This document shows positions 25,192-34,792 of a stretch of DNA of 64,000 nt, piece by piece. Made by a program: the position numbers and the translations under genes. The stretch spans positions 1 to 64,000 of the forward strand of contig NZ_PVTK01000002.1 of assembly GCF_003002925.1 (NCBI RefSeq), read 5' to 3'. Numbering within the stretch: the stretch's first letter is position 1; every line of letters begins with the position of its first letter. The stretch comes from Vreelandella songnenensis (GTDB taxonomy: Bacteria > Pseudomonadota > Gammaproteobacteria > Pseudomonadales > Halomonadaceae). The notes below the pieces were generated by a model. That model was not told where the DNA came from. It did not search any database and saw nothing but the letters and a program-made list of their open reading frames with translations.

Positions 25192-27594
25192 ATGCAGCAG
25201 AACGCCGAACAGACTCAATGTCTACCCCTATTGCCATTGCGGGATGTCGTGGTTTACCCGCAGATGGTTATCCCCTTGTTTGTGGGGCGCGAAAAGTCGA
25301 TCCAGGCCCTCGAAGCGGCGATGGAGGCTGATAAACGCGTACTGCTGGTGGCTCAACGTGAAGCCTCTCAGGACGAGCCGGACAACTCCGACCTGTACGC
25401 CATGGGCACCGTGGCCGACATCATGCAGCTGCTCAAGCTGCCCGATGGCACGGTCAAGGTACTCATCGAAGGCAGTTTCCGTGCCGACGTACTCGAAATT
25501 GAAGAGAACGAAGCCGGCTATACCCAGGCAACCCTTTCTCCACGTGAAAGCGAACCGCTGACCAGTCGTGAACAGGAAGCCCTGGTGCGTGTGCTGCTCA
25601 ACCAGTTCGAGCAGTACGTCAAGCTTTCCAAGAAAGTGCCCAATGAGGTGCTCAACTCGCTTTCCGGCATTGAAGACCCCAGCCGGCTGGTGGACACCAT
25701 CTGCGCTCACTTGTCGCTCAAGATTGGCGACAAGCAGGAGCTTCTGGAAATGGACCGGGTGCGCGATCGTATCGAGCACCTGATGGCGCTTATCGAGTCC
25801 GAGATTGACCTGCTGCAGGTCGAGAAGCGCATCCGCTCGCGGGTCAAGGAGCAGATGGAGAAGACTCAGCGCGAGTACTATCTCAACGAGCAGATGAAAG
25901 CCATCCAGAAAGAGATGGGTGAGCTTGATAACGTGCCCAACGAGGCAGAAAAGTACGAGCAGGCGATCAAGGAGTCGGGAATGCCCCAGGAGGCATCCGA
26001 CAAGGCGACGCAAGAGCTCAACAAGCTCAAGATGATGGCGACCAACTCGGCGGAAGCCACGGTTGTGCGCTCCTATCTGGACTGGCTGGTCGCTATTCCC
26101 TGGAAAAAGCGCACCCGCGTCAAGCATGATCTGGTCAAGGCGCAGGAAGTGCTCGATGAAGACCACTACGGCCTGGAAGAGGTCAAGGCACGGATTCTCG
26201 AGTATCTGGCCGTGCAGAAGCGCGTGCGCAAGATGAAAGGGCCGGTACTGTGTCTGGTGGGCCCGCCCGGGGTGGGCAAGACTTCACTTGGCCAGTCGAT
26301 AGCTCGGGCTACCAACCGCAAGTATGTGCGACTGGCACTGGGTGGCGTGCGTGATGAGTCGGAAATTCGCGGGCATCGGCGTACCTACATCGGCTCGCTG
26401 CCCGGCAAGCTGATGCAGCGTATGAGCCGAGCGGGTGTCAAGAACCCACTGTTTCTGCTGGATGAAGTAGACAAGCTGGGCATGGATCACCGTGGCGACC
26501 CCGCGTCAGCGCTTCTTGAGGTGCTGGACCCTGAGCAGAACAACAGCTTCAGTGATCACTATCTCGAGCTCGATTACGATCTTTCCGAGACCTTGTTCAT
26601 CTGTACGGCCAACTCGATGAATATCCCGGGTCCGCTATTGGACCGCATGGAGATCATTCGTCTGCCGGGTTATACCGAAGACGAGAAGCTGGCGATTGCC
26701 AAGCGCTACCTGCTGCCCAAGCAGCTGGCGGCCAATGGCCTCAAGGATAACGAGCTGGCCCTCAATGACGACGCGCTGCTTGAGTTGATCCGCTATTACA
26801 CCCGGGAAGCCGGGGTGCGTGAGCTTGAGCGTCAGATTGCCAAGGTAAGCCGTAAGGTGCTGCGCGAGCGTCTCGAGAAGAAGAAACTCGAGAAGACGCA
26901 GACCCTTTCGGCAGAGCAGGTCGAAGACTATGCAGGCGTCAGGCGCTATAGCTACGGACTGGCCGAGCAGGATGATCAGGTAGGCCGCGTGACGGGCCTT
27001 GCCTGGACCTCCGTAGGTGGAGAGCTTCTGAGCATCGAGTCGGTGGTAACGCCAGGCAAGGGGCGTATCAACAAGACAGGCTCGCTTGGCGATGTGATGA
27101 AAGAATCGGTCAGCGCCGCGCAAACGGTCGTCAAGGCGCGTGCGGTAAGCTTTGGTATCGACCCTGCGCGGTTCGAGAGCGAAGACCTGCATATCCACGT
27201 ACCCGAGGGCGCGACGCCCAAGGATGGCCCGAGCGCCGGCATCGCAATGGTAACCGCCATGGTGTCAGCCTATACTCAGCGCGCGGTACGCTGCGATGTG
27301 GCCATGACCGGGGAAGTGAACCTACGTGGCGAGGTATTGCCGATTGGTGGGCTAAAGGAGAAATTGCTGGCAGCCCGCCGTGGTGGTATAAAGACCGTCC
27401 TGATTCCTGAAGAAAACCGCCGTGATCTCAAGGAAGTACCGGAAAATATCAAAGGACCACTGGATATTCGCCCGGTACGTTGGATAGATGATGTATTGGC
27501 GGTGGCGCTGGTGAGTGATGAAAACGGTGGCAGTGCGTCGTTAAAGAGCGCTGACGCATCGTTCAATGCCACGACCGTTGCCAGTACCCATTGA
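25192..27594 (+). CDS. lon: ATP-dependent protease La (Lon)
   Basis: An 800-residue LonA protease. Domains: N-terminal substrate-binding domain (LPLLPLRDVVVYPQMVIPL), coiled helical region (about 190-300), AAA+ module with Walker A GPPGVGKT near residue 356, FLLDEVDKLG Walker B, and the protease domain with catalytic Ser681 (PKDGPSAG) and Lys724 (GGLKEKLLAA). It degrades misfolded and regulatory proteins. Only a strong T-poor terminator and a repeat-bearing region separate it from clpX. I did not find a convincing heat-shock sigma-32 promoter. Confidence 0.98.
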   Translation: MQQNAEQTQCLPLLPLRDVVVYPQMVIPLFVGREKSIQALEAAMEADKRVLLVAQREASQDEPDNSDLYAMGTVADIMQLLKLPDGTVKVLIEGSFRADVLEIEENEAGYTQATLSPRESEPLTSREQEALVRVLLNQFEQYVKLSKKVPNEVLNSLSGIEDPSRLVDTICAHLSLKIGDKQELLEMDRVRDRIEHLMALIESEIDLLQVEKRIRSRVKEQMEKTQREYYLNEQMKAIQKEMGELDNVPNEAEKYEQAIKESGMPQEASDKATQELNKLKMMATNSAEATVVRSYLDWLVAIPWKKRTRVKHDLVKAQEVLDEDHYGLEEVKARILEYLAVQKRVRKMKGPVLCLVGPPGVGKTSLGQSIARATNRKYVRLALGGVRDESEIRGHRRTYIGSLPGKLMQRMSRAGVKNPLFLLDEVDKLGMDHRGDPASALLEVLDPEQNNSFSDHYLELDYDLSETLFICTANSMNIPGPLLDRMEIIRLPGYTEDEKLAIAKRYLLPKQLAANGLKDNELALNDDALLELIRYYTREAGVRELERQIAKVSRKVLRERLEKKKLEKTQTLSAEQVEDYAGVRRYSYGLAEQDDQVGRVTGLAWTSVGGELLSIESVVTPGKGRINKTGSLGDVMKESVSAAQTVVKARAVSFGIDPARFESEDLHIHVPEGATPKDGPSAGIAMVTAMVSAYTQRAVRCDVAMTGEVNLRGEVLPIGGLKEKLLAARRGGIKTVLIPEENRRDLKEVPENIKGPLDIRPVRWIDDVLAVALVSDENGGSASLKSADASFNATTVASTH

Positions 27595-27674
27595 TGTTAA
27601 AGCCATCGGTCTTTAATTTTACTTAGTAAATTTGCCCAAAGCCTTATGCAATGGGCATTTCACGGCGCGTTTGC

Positions 27675-27704
27675 TTGACAGGTGTTTCAAGGCATTGCTA
27701 TAAA
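27675..27704 (+). promoter_or_regulatory. Sigma-70 promoter of hupB
   Basis: A perfect -35 box TTGACA (27675-27680) and a -10 box TATAAA (27699-27704) are separated by 18 bases. The hupB start lies 80 bases downstream. Confidence 0.8.
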
Positions 27705-27784
27705 ACGCAGCTATGCTTTGAGGTTGTACCTTCTGGTGACCGTGCCGTTCAGAGCCATTTTTTGAAACAGTTAAGGGGTGAAGT

Positions 27785-28057
27785 GTGAATAAGTCCGAGC
27801 TGATTGAAGCCATTGCCGCGTCTGCCGATATTCCTAAAGCAGCGGCAACCCGCGCATTGGATGCCATGGTGGAGTCTGTCACCGATAGCCTCAAGAAAGG
27901 CGAAAGCGTTTCACTGGTAGGTTTTGGTACCTTCGCAATCAAAGAGCGTGCTGCACGTACGGGCCGCAACCCGCAGACTGGCCAGCCCATCGAAATCAAA
28001 GCGGCAAAAGTTCCTGGCTTCAAAGCAGGCAAGGCTCTGAAAGACGCCGTCAACTAA
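27785..28057 (+). CDS. hupB: DNA-binding protein HU-beta
   Basis: A 90-residue nucleoid protein, nearly canonical HU-beta: [41 protein letters not shown] and [16 protein letters not shown]. The start is GTG, preceded by AAGGGGTG at 27773-27780. A strong promoter lies upstream and a terminator follows the stop. Position after lon and before ppiD matches the enterobacterial order. Confidence 0.98.
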   Translation: MNKSELIEAIAASADIPKAAATRALDAMVESVTDSLKKGESVSLVGFGTFAIKERAARTGRNPQTGQPIEIKAAKVPGFKAGKALKDAVN

Positions 28058-28083
28058 TTGACCCGCGTTTACGGTAAGCTAAT

Positions 28084-28119
28084 GGGCGCATCGCATCCGC
28101 GATGCGCCCATGTTATTTT
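28084..28119 (+). terminator. Terminator after hupB
   Basis: A perfect 11-bp stem GGGCGCATCGC/GCGATGCGCCC with an ATCC loop is followed by ATGTTATTTT. Confidence 0.85.
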
Positions 28120-28204
28120 CTGGGCGGGTATTTAAGGGGTTATCCGAAAACGTTTTTCGGACGACGAAGGTGTATTTGTATGGCTGTGTTGATCTGAGGC
28201 TAGC

Positions 28205-30022
28205 ATGCTGCAAAGTATTCGAGATGGCTCCAGAAGCTGGGGCGCCAAAATTATTATCGGTCTCATGGTGGCAGCCATGGCGCTGTTCGGTGTGGAATCC
28301 CTGTTCAGCGTATTTGGCAGTGATCCCAATGAAGTCGCAAGTGTCAACGGCGAGCCCATCATGCGTCAGCAGGTTGAGCTTGAAGTGCAGCGCGCGCTAC
28401 GCTCGGGTCAGGTGCCGCCAGAGCAGGAGCGTGCCCTGCGCAACGACATGCTTGATCAACTGATCACTCAGCAGCTTTTGACCCAGTACGCAGACGACGG
28501 TGGTTTCTACGTATCTGACGCCCAGCTGGACCAGATCATCGTTGGTCTCCCCGAATTTCATGATCATAACGGCCGCTTTTCTGCCGATATCTTCCGTAAC
28601 CGTCTAGCGGGTGCCGGGTACTCGCCGGTATCCTTCCGTCAGGACCTGCGTCTGGATATCAAGCGCCAGCAGCTCCAGCAAGGCCTTGCGTTCAGCGATT
28701 TCAGCCTGCCGGGTGAACAGGCGCGTCTGGCCGAGCTGCAGCGCCAGGCACGCAGCTTCCGCTATGTGCTGCTGGACAGCAACGATGCCGATGCCGACAT
28801 CAACGTCACTGATGAGCAGATACAGGCTTACTACGATGCCAACCAGGCGCGTTTCGAACGCCCTGAGCAGGTCCGGGTCGAGTACGTGTTGATCGATCGC
28901 CAGGCCATGGCGCAAGAAAGCGATGTCGATGAGCTGGCGCTGCGCAATGCCTGGCGCGAGCAGAACCGCGATGCAGACCGGCGCGTTTCGCACATCATGG
29001 TCACGTTTGGCGATGAGCGCAGCCGTGAAGAGGCGCAGGAGATTGCCAATACGGCCCGTGAAGCACTGGATGAAGGTGAATCCTTTGCCGATACCGCGCT
29101 TCGCTACTCCGATGATACGGCGAGTGCTGAAGAAGCCGGCGATCTAGGCGTCATTTCCCGCGGTATCTTTGGCGAGGCGTTCGATAACGCCGCTTTCTCG
29201 CTGGAAGAGGGCCAGGTGTCTGACGTCGTGGAAATGGATGGCGCTTTCCATATTGTTCAAGTAACCGAGATTGAAGCACCCACTTTTGAAGAGCAGCGCG
29301 ATGTGCTGCGCCAGAACGTTGCCTTGAATGAAGTCAACGACGATTTCAATGCCAAGGTGCAGCAGCTCATTGACGAAAGCTTCGCCGCCGATGACCTGCA
29401 AAGCGTGGCAGACGATCTGAATCTGACACTCAACCAGACCGATTGGCTTGCCCGCGGTGAGGGCGAGGGCGTGCTTTCAGAGCCGGGCGTGCTGGATGAG
29501 GCGTTCAACGAAGAAGTGCTCGAAAACGGCTACAACAGCGAAGTCATCGAGCTGGACGATGACCGCCGCCTGGTGCTGCGTGTGGCGGAGCACCGTGAGG
29601 CCGCGCTGATCGGGCTCGATGAGGTGCGCGACGAGGTTGAACAGGCGGTTGCCTCTCAGCAGCGTCAGCAGGCCCTGCTCGAGCAGGCGAGGGCAATGAC
29701 CGCCCAGCTTGAGGCGGGCGAGACCATCGATATTGACTGGCAGGAAGCGACCAATGTCAGTCGTCAGTCCGAGGGTACGCTGCCGCAGGTACTGATCCAG
29801 GAAGTGTTCAGGATGCCGCATCCCGAGGCCGGAGAGAGCCGCTACCGGGCGATCAACTTGCCCCAGGGTGTGGCCGTTGTCGCACTGGATGACGTCACAG
29901 ATGGCGAAGCTGACGAGCAGATGCAGGGGTTTGTCACGCAGATGGCCGAGCAACTGCGCGCTCAGGCGGTCATTCAGGGCTTGATAGCCGAGTTGTATCG
30001 CGACGCGGATATCGAACGCTAG
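28205..30022 (+). CDS. ppiD: Periplasmic chaperone/peptidyl-prolyl isomerase PpiD
   Basis: A 605-residue inner-membrane-anchored chaperone of the SecYEG exit site. It has a short cytoplasmic N terminus, one transmembrane helix (IIIGLMVAAMALFGVESLF, about residues 16-35), a SurA-like chaperone region (VASVNGEPIMRQQVELEVQR) and a central parvulin-like domain (RRVSHIMVTFGDE, FADTALRYSDDTASAEEAGDLGV, GAFHIVQVTE, about 255-360). A helical C-terminal chaperone domain follows. PpiD parvulin domains are often inactive; whether this one is active cannot be told. Length is close to the E. coli protein (623). Confidence 0.93.
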   Translation: MLQSIRDGSRSWGAKIIIGLMVAAMALFGVESLFSVFGSDPNEVASVNGEPIMRQQVELEVQRALRSGQVPPEQERALRNDMLDQLITQQLLTQYADDGGFYVSDAQLDQIIVGLPEFHDHNGRFSADIFRNRLAGAGYSPVSFRQDLRLDIKRQQLQQGLAFSDFSLPGEQARLAELQRQARSFRYVLLDSNDADADINVTDEQIQAYYDANQARFERPEQVRVEYVLIDRQAMAQESDVDELALRNAWREQNRDADRRVSHIMVTFGDERSREEAQEIANTAREALDEGESFADTALRYSDDTASAEEAGDLGVISRGIFGEAFDNAAFSLEEGQVSDVVEMDGAFHIVQVTEIEAPTFEEQRDVLRQNVALNEVNDDFNAKVQQLIDESFAADDLQSVADDLNLTLNQTDWLARGEGEGVLSEPGVLDEAFNEEVLENGYNSEVIELDDDRRLVLRVAEHREAALIGLDEVRDEVEQAVASQQRQQALLEQARAMTAQLEAGETIDIDWQEATNVSRQSEGTLPQVLIQEVFRMPHPEAGESRYRAINLPQGVAVVALDDVTDGEADEQMQGFVTQMAEQLRAQAVIQGLIAELYRDADIER

Positions 30023-30045
30023 CGTTTCAAGTAGTGCTCTAAGAC

Positions 30046-30073
30046 AAAAAGCCGATCATTTGATCGGCTTTTT
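30046..30073. terminator. Bidirectional terminator between ppiD and lpxH
   Basis: A perfect 13-bp inverted repeat AAAAAGCCGATCA/TGATCGGCTTTTT with a two-base centre has a T run on either strand. It lies between the converging ppiD and lpxH genes and can serve both. Confidence 0.93.
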
Positions 30074-30114
30074 GCTTTACGCTCGAGCCGCGGCGATTGC
30101 CACGCTCAGGTCAA

Positions 30115-30888
30115 TCAGGCAGCCGGTGGCGCGTTCAACGGAAACTGACGAAGCGCCGGAGCGGGATGGTGCTCTGATGAGTCAATCACGATATCCCAGC
30201 CGTGCTGCGCATCCCAGTCGCCTAGAACAAACCGTTTGGCAGGTACGTCTTCAACGGTCAACTCATGTACCTGGGGGCGGTGCGTATGGCCGTGAATCAT
30301 GGTGGTTATCCCGAAGCGCTCCATGACCGCGACGACTTCTTCATGGGTCACGTCCATGATCGCCTCGGCCTTGCCGGCGTTTGCATCCCCGGACTGCATG
30401 CGCAGGCTCTTGGCAAGCTCCATGCGCTGCTCAAGGGGCAGGGCAAGAATCTGCGCCTGCCACTCGGGGTCGCGCGACTGCTGTCGAAAGGCCATATAGG
30501 CGTCATCCTGGGTACACAGGCTATCGCCGTGAAGCAGAACCACGGGTACCCCTTCAAGTTCGACTTCCTGCACATCGGGCAACAGGCTTGCCTGGCATTC
30601 TGTGATGAACCGCTCGCCGAGCAGGAAGTCGCGGTTGCCGTGACAGAAATATACCGCCGTACCGCTGTCACTCAATGCTCTGAGGCGCTGTATCACCTCG
30701 TGCGCAACGGCACTCAAGGGATGAGGCGTATCGAGCAGGTCGTCGCCAATCCAGGCATCAAAAAGATCGCCCAGTATGTAGAGAGCGTTTGCCCCCTGAG
30801 CGGTATGTTCCAGATAACGATAGAACCCCTGATTGATCTCAGGGGTATCGCTGCTCAAGTGCATATCGGCTACAAGCAGAGTGCGCAT
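30115..30888 (-). CDS. lpxH: UDP-2,3-diacylglucosamine pyrophosphatase LpxH
   Basis: A 257-residue metallophosphoesterase that hydrolyses UDP-2,3-diacylglucosamine to lipid X and UMP, the fourth step of lipid A synthesis. Metal-binding motifs are all visible: ADMHLSS (with M in place of the usual I/L), GDLFDAWIGDD, CHGNRDFLL, LLHGDSLCTQD and MIHGHTHRPQVH. It acts at the inner face of the inner membrane. It starts 13 bases after the ppiB stop, an arrangement shared with E. coli, so the two form an operon. The alanine/proline-rich tail (about 240-257) is not conserved in the family. Confidence 0.95.
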   Translation of the reverse strand: MRTLLVADMHLSSDTPEINQGFYRYLEHTAQGANALYILGDLFDAWIGDDLLDTPHPLSAVAHEVIQRLRALSDSGTAVYFCHGNRDFLLGERFITECQASLLPDVQEVELEGVPVVLLHGDSLCTQDDAYMAFRQQSRDPEWQAQILALPLEQRMELAKSLRMQSGDANAGKAEAIMDVTHEEVVAVMERFGITTMIHGHTHRPQVHELTVEDVPAKRFVLGDWDAQHGWDIVIDSSEHHPAPALRQFPLNAPPAA

Positions 30889-30901
30889 AAGGCTCCCGGG
30901 A

Positions 30902-31402
30902 TTATTCCGCTTCCTTGACGTAGGCGCGCTCGATAATCACGTCTTCAGCAGGAACGTCAGCGTGCATGCCGCGACGGGTAGTGCTGACGGCCTTGATGGT
31001 GTTGACCACGTCCATGCCTTCAACCACTTCGCCAAATACCGCATAGCCCCAGCCCTGCAGGCTCTTGCCGCTGTGGTCAAGGAAGCTGTTGTCGCCCACG
31101 TTGATGAAGAACTGGGCGGTCGCGGAGTGCGGGTCCTGGGTGCGCGCCATGGCGAGCGTGCCCACGGTGTTTTTCAGACCGTTATCGGCTTCGTTCTCGA
31201 CCGGGTCGCGGGTCGGCTTCTGGTTGAAATCCTGATCAAAGCCGCCGCCTTGTACCATGAATCCGTCAATGACCCGGTGAAACAGGGTGCCATCGTAGAA
31301 TCCTTCCTTTACGTACTGCTCAAAGTTGGCCGCAGTTGCCGGGGCTTTTTCATGATTGAGCGCGATGGTGATGTCACCGAAGTTCGTCTGTAATACGATC
31401 AT
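30902..31402 (-). CDS. ppiB: Cyclophilin-type peptidyl-prolyl cis-trans isomerase B
   Basis: A 166-residue cytoplasmic cyclophilin. Active-site segments are [37 protein letters not shown] and [15 protein letters not shown]. No signal peptide is present. I chose ATG 31402 ([10 protein letters not shown]); AGGAA lies eight bases upstream. A TTG 18 bases further upstream is in frame but lacks its own site. It is divergent from glnS and precedes lpxH, as in E. coli (where cysS is the divergent neighbour). Confidence 0.95.
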   Translation of the reverse strand: MIVLQTNFGDITIALNHEKAPATAANFEQYVKEGFYDGTLFHRVIDGFMVQGGGFDQDFNQKPTRDPVENEADNGLKNTVGTLAMARTQDPHSATAQFFINVGDNSFLDHSGKSLQGWGYAVFGEVVEGMDVVNTIKAVSTTRRGMHADVPAEDVIIERAYVKEAE

Positions 31403-31434
31403 AGATAAATTCCTGTTCAATAAAGGCGTTCGCC

Positions 31435-31465
31435 TTGGCGCTGTGCATCGGCGTCACGCTATAAT
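31435..31465 (+). promoter_or_regulatory. Probable sigma-70 promoter of glnS
   Basis: A perfect -10 box TATAAT lies at 31460-31465. The best -35 match, TTGGCG at 31435-31440, leaves a long 19-base spacer. It points to glnS, starting 93 bases downstream, and overlaps the ppiB upstream region. Confidence 0.6.
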
Positions 31466-31557
31466 AGCGGTTTTGCTCGGCACCGCGAAGCGCTAACCCA
31501 TAAGCGTAGGCTTTGGTTGCCCGGCACGCCATCCACCACGAGGTTTTCAACACCACC

Positions 31558-33237
31558 ATGACCAACGAGACCACCCCAGCGCCGAACTTCATTCGCAACC
31601 AAGTACGCGACGAGATCGAGGGCGGCCAGGTCACTAAAATCGTGACGCGTTTCCCTCCAGAGCCCAACGGCTTTCTGCATATCGGCCATGCCAAGTCGAT
31701 CTGTCTGAACTTCGGGTTGGCGGAGCAGATGGGTGGCGAGTGTCATCTGCGTTTTGACGACACCAATCCGGCGAAGGAAGAGCAGGCGTATATCGATGCG
31801 ATCAAGGAAGACGTCAGCTGGCTGGGCTTCAACTGGGCAGGCCCGGTGCGCTTCGCCTCTGATTACTTCGACCAGCTCTACGCCTGGGCGCAGCACCTGA
31901 TTCGCGAAGGCAAGGCCTACGTGGATGATCTTTCCCCGGACGAGATTCGCGAATACCGCGGCACGCTGACGGCGCCGGGCAAGCCAAGCCCTTACCGCGA
32001 ACGCAGCGTCGAAGAAAATCTGGATTTGCTGGAGCGCATGAGTCTGGGTGAGTTTGGCGAGAGTGAAAAAGTGCTGCGCGCCAAGATCGATATGGCCTCG
32101 CCCAATATCAACTTGCGCGACCCCATCCTTTATCGCATTCGTCACGCAAGCCATCACCAGACCGGCGACAAGTGGAAGATCTATCCCTCCTACGACTTCA
32201 CTCACGGTCAGTCCGATGCCATCGAAGGTATTACGCACTCGATCTGCACCCTTGAGTTTGAAGACCACCGCCCGCTTTACGAGTGGTTCTTGAACAATCT
32301 GCCGGTGCCGAGCAAGCCGCGCCAGATCGAGTTTGCCCGCCTGAATCTCGACTACACGCTGACCTCCAAGCGTAAGCTCAAGCTGCTGGTCGATGAGCAG
32401 ATTGTAGAAGGTTGGGACGACCCGCGTATGCCGACCATTTCCGGCATGCGCCGCCGCGGCTATACGCCGGCCTCGATTCGCAAGTTCTGCGAAATGATCG
32501 GCGTGACTCGGGCCGATGGTGGGCTTGTCGATATCGCCATGCTGACCCACGCGATTCGCTCGGACCTTGAAGATAACGCGCCGCGCGCCATGTGCGTGCT
32601 GAAACCGCTCAAGGTCGTGCTGACCAACGTGGCCGAAGATCACGAAGAGGTGTACGACGTGCCGGGTCACCCCGCCCGTGACGATATGGCGATGCGCAAG
32701 GTGCCGTTTGGTCGCGAGCTGTACATCGACCAGGACGACTTCATGGAAGATGCTCCCAAGAAGTTCTTCCGCCTGGCGCCGGGCAAGGAAGTGCGCCTGC
32801 GCAACAGTTACGTCATCCGCTGTGATGAAGTGATCAAGGACGATGCTGGCGAGGTGGTCGAGCTGCGCTGCTCGGTGGATTTCGACACCCTTGGCAAGAA
32901 CCCGGAAGGGCGCAAGGTAAAAGGCGTTGTGCACTGGGTCAGTGCTGCTCATGGTGTGCCCATGGAAGTACGTCTGTACGACAACCTGTTCATGGTCGAG
33001 CAGCCGGATCGTGACAAGGATGTCGATTTCCTTGAGCACCTGAACACGGAATCTCTGGTCATCTGCCAGGCCATCGGCGAGCCGAGCCTTGCCGACGCCG
33101 CGCCGGAAGACCGCTTCCAGTTCGAGCGCATGGGGTACTTCTGCGCTGATCGTCATCTGTCCAAGCCGGGTCAACTGGTGTTCAACCGTACCGTAGGATT
33201 GAAAGACAGCTGGGCGAAAATCAAACAGAAGGGTTAA
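31558..33237 (+). CDS. glnS: Glutaminyl-tRNA synthetase
   Basis: A 559-residue class I synthetase that charges tRNA-Gln. HIGH motif: [15 protein letters not shown]; the KMSKS-like loop appears as [12 protein letters not shown]. It also has the FDDTNPAKE and [16 protein letters not shown] segments of the family, then C-terminal beta-barrel anticodon domains. ATG 31558 gives the family-like N terminus; the frame is open upstream for 15 codons without a better start. A GAGG lies 14 bases before the ATG, further than usual. cysS follows 11 bases later. A long open frame antisense to this gene is a codon-bias shadow. Confidence 0.96.
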   Translation: MTNETTPAPNFIRNQVRDEIEGGQVTKIVTRFPPEPNGFLHIGHAKSICLNFGLAEQMGGECHLRFDDTNPAKEEQAYIDAIKEDVSWLGFNWAGPVRFASDYFDQLYAWAQHLIREGKAYVDDLSPDEIREYRGTLTAPGKPSPYRERSVEENLDLLERMSLGEFGESEKVLRAKIDMASPNINLRDPILYRIRHASHHQTGDKWKIYPSYDFTHGQSDAIEGITHSICTLEFEDHRPLYEWFLNNLPVPSKPRQIEFARLNLDYTLTSKRKLKLLVDEQIVEGWDDPRMPTISGMRRRGYTPASIRKFCEMIGVTRADGGLVDIAMLTHAIRSDLEDNAPRAMCVLKPLKVVLTNVAEDHEEVYDVPGHPARDDMAMRKVPFGRELYIDQDDFMEDAPKKFFRLAPGKEVRLRNSYVIRCDEVIKDDAGEVVELRCSVDFDTLGKNPEGRKVKGVVHWVSAAHGVPMEVRLYDNLFMVEQPDRDKDVDFLEHLNTESLVICQAIGEPSLADAAPEDRFQFERMGYFCADRHLSKPGQLVFNRTVGLKDSWAKIKQKG

Positions 33238-33248
33238 GGAATCGTCAT

Positions 33249-34646
33249 ATGCAAATTTACAATACGCTGACACGTCGCAAGGAACCGTTTACGCCGCTGG
33301 TCGCGGGTAAGGTGAGCATGTATGTCTGCGGCATGACGGTGTATGACTATTGTCACCTTGGCCACGCCCGCGTCATGGTGGCGTTCGACGTGATTACCCG
33401 CTACCTGCGTCACCGCGGCTATGACGTCACCTATGTGCGCAATATCACCGATATCGACGACAAGATATTGAAGCGTGCCGATGAGAACGGTGAAAGCATC
33501 ACGGCACTCACCGAGCGCATGATCGCGGCCATGCACGAAGACGAAGCGCGCCTTGGCGTGTTGCCGCCTAGCCAGGAGCCCCGTGCAACGGGGCATATCG
33601 GCGATATCGTGGCCATGATCGAAACCCTGATCGATAAAGGTTTTGCCTACCCGGCCGATAATGGTGATGTGTATTACCGAGTGCGCAGGTTCACAGGCTA
33701 CGGCAAGCTCAACAACCGCCAGCTGGACGACATGCGCTCGGGCGCACGGGTAGAGGTAGACGTCCATAAAGAGGATCCGCTCGATTTCGTGCTCTGGAAA
33801 GCGGCCAAACCGGGTGAGGCTCATTGGCCCTCGCCCTGGGGTAACGGCCGCCCCGGCTGGCATATCGAGTGCTCGGCGATGTCGACCTGCTGCCTGGGCG
33901 AAACCTTTGATATTCATGGCGGCGGGCCCGATCTGACCTTTCCGCACCATGAAAACGAGATCGCCCAGTCGGAAGCTGCCACGGGCAAGACCTACGTCAA
34001 CACCTGGATGCATGCCGGCGCAGTACGCGTGAACCAGGAGAAGATGTCCAAATCCCTGGGCAACTTCTTCACCATTCGTGACGTGCTGGCGGAGCACGAC
34101 CCGGAAGTGGTGCGCTATCTGCTGGTGGCAAGCCACTACCGTAGCGCCATCAACTACTCGGTGGATTCCCTGGTCGAGGCGCGTAAATCGCTGACGCGCC
34201 TTTATACCGCTCTCGACGGCGTCGAGGCCGTGCCTGCTCAGATAGAAGCGGCAAGCGCCTATCGCGAGCGTTTTACCACGGCCATGGATGATGACTTCAA
34301 CACGCCCGAAGCGCTAGCCGTACTGTTTGACCTGGCACGGGAAGTGAACCGGGCCAAGAGCGACACACCGGAAAACGCGCCCGCCTTGGCGGCCGAATTG
34401 CGCCAACTGGCGGATGTGCTGGGCCTGCTTCAGCAATCCGCCCAAACGTTCTTGAAAGGCTCCCAGCAGCAGGGAGTTGCGCTTGACGAGGCGGCAATCG
34501 AGGAGAAGATTGCGCAACGCAAGGCGGCGAAGGCGGATAAGGATTTTGCTCGGGCAGATGCAATACGCGACGAGCTGGCTGCACTCGGCATTATCCTCAA
34601 GGACTCGAGAGAGGGGACGACCTGGGTTATCGAATCACCCCAGTAA
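33249..34646 (+). CDS. cysS: Cysteinyl-tRNA synthetase
   Basis: A 465-residue class I synthetase. The zinc-binding cysteine and HIGH region is [17 protein letters not shown]; further zinc ligands are C in WHIECSAMS and H in [12 protein letters not shown]. The KMSKS motif is [11 protein letters not shown]. The C-terminal anticodon domain ([23 protein letters not shown] region, about 400-465) is complete. It lies 11 bases after glnS and is probably co-transcribed with it. Confidence 0.97.
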   Translation: MQIYNTLTRRKEPFTPLVAGKVSMYVCGMTVYDYCHLGHARVMVAFDVITRYLRHRGYDVTYVRNITDIDDKILKRADENGESITALTERMIAAMHEDEARLGVLPPSQEPRATGHIGDIVAMIETLIDKGFAYPADNGDVYYRVRRFTGYGKLNNRQLDDMRSGARVEVDVHKEDPLDFVLWKAAKPGEAHWPSPWGNGRPGWHIECSAMSTCCLGETFDIHGGGPDLTFPHHENEIAQSEAATGKTYVNTWMHAGAVRVNQEKMSKSLGNFFTIRDVLAEHDPEVVRYLLVASHYRSAINYSVDSLVEARKSLTRLYTALDGVEAVPAQIEAASAYRERFTTAMDDDFNTPEALAVLFDLAREVNRAKSDTPENAPALAAELRQLADVLGLLQQSAQTFLKGSQQQGVALDEAAIEEKIAQRKAAKADKDFARADAIRDELAALGIILKDSREGTTWVIESPQ

Positions 34647-34714
34647 GTGTGCGATTGTCAGGCGCTGGGGGCGGCGTCTGGTAACCCCTCGAATGCCTCT
34701 TATACTGAGGTTTA

Positions 34715-34744
34715 TATACAGCGGGCGCCAGCGTCCGCTGTATA
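34715..34744. promoter_or_regulatory. Long inverted repeat between cysS and the osmoprotectant operon
   Basis: TATACAGCGG (34715-34724) and CCGCTGTATA (34735-34744) pair perfectly; the centre extends the stem to about 14 bp with one G-T pair and a two-base loop. No T run follows, so it is not a standard terminator. It lies 48 bases before the binding-protein gene and may be an operator or an mRNA leader structure. Confidence 0.55.
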
Positions 34745-34792
34745 ACGCCTGACCAATGCTCAATAAAAGACGTCTACGAAAGGATTGCCAAG

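Noticed and set aside
27595..27784. An RNA gene in the lon-hupB spacer
   Set aside because: The region is explained by a good sigma-70 promoter for hupB; no stable T-tailed hairpin was seen.
31459..33273. A 604-codon open frame on the minus strand opposite glnS
   Set aside because: It lies wholly antisense to a clear glutaminyl-tRNA synthetase and shows no family motif; long antisense frames are expected in high-G+C genes with strong codon bias.
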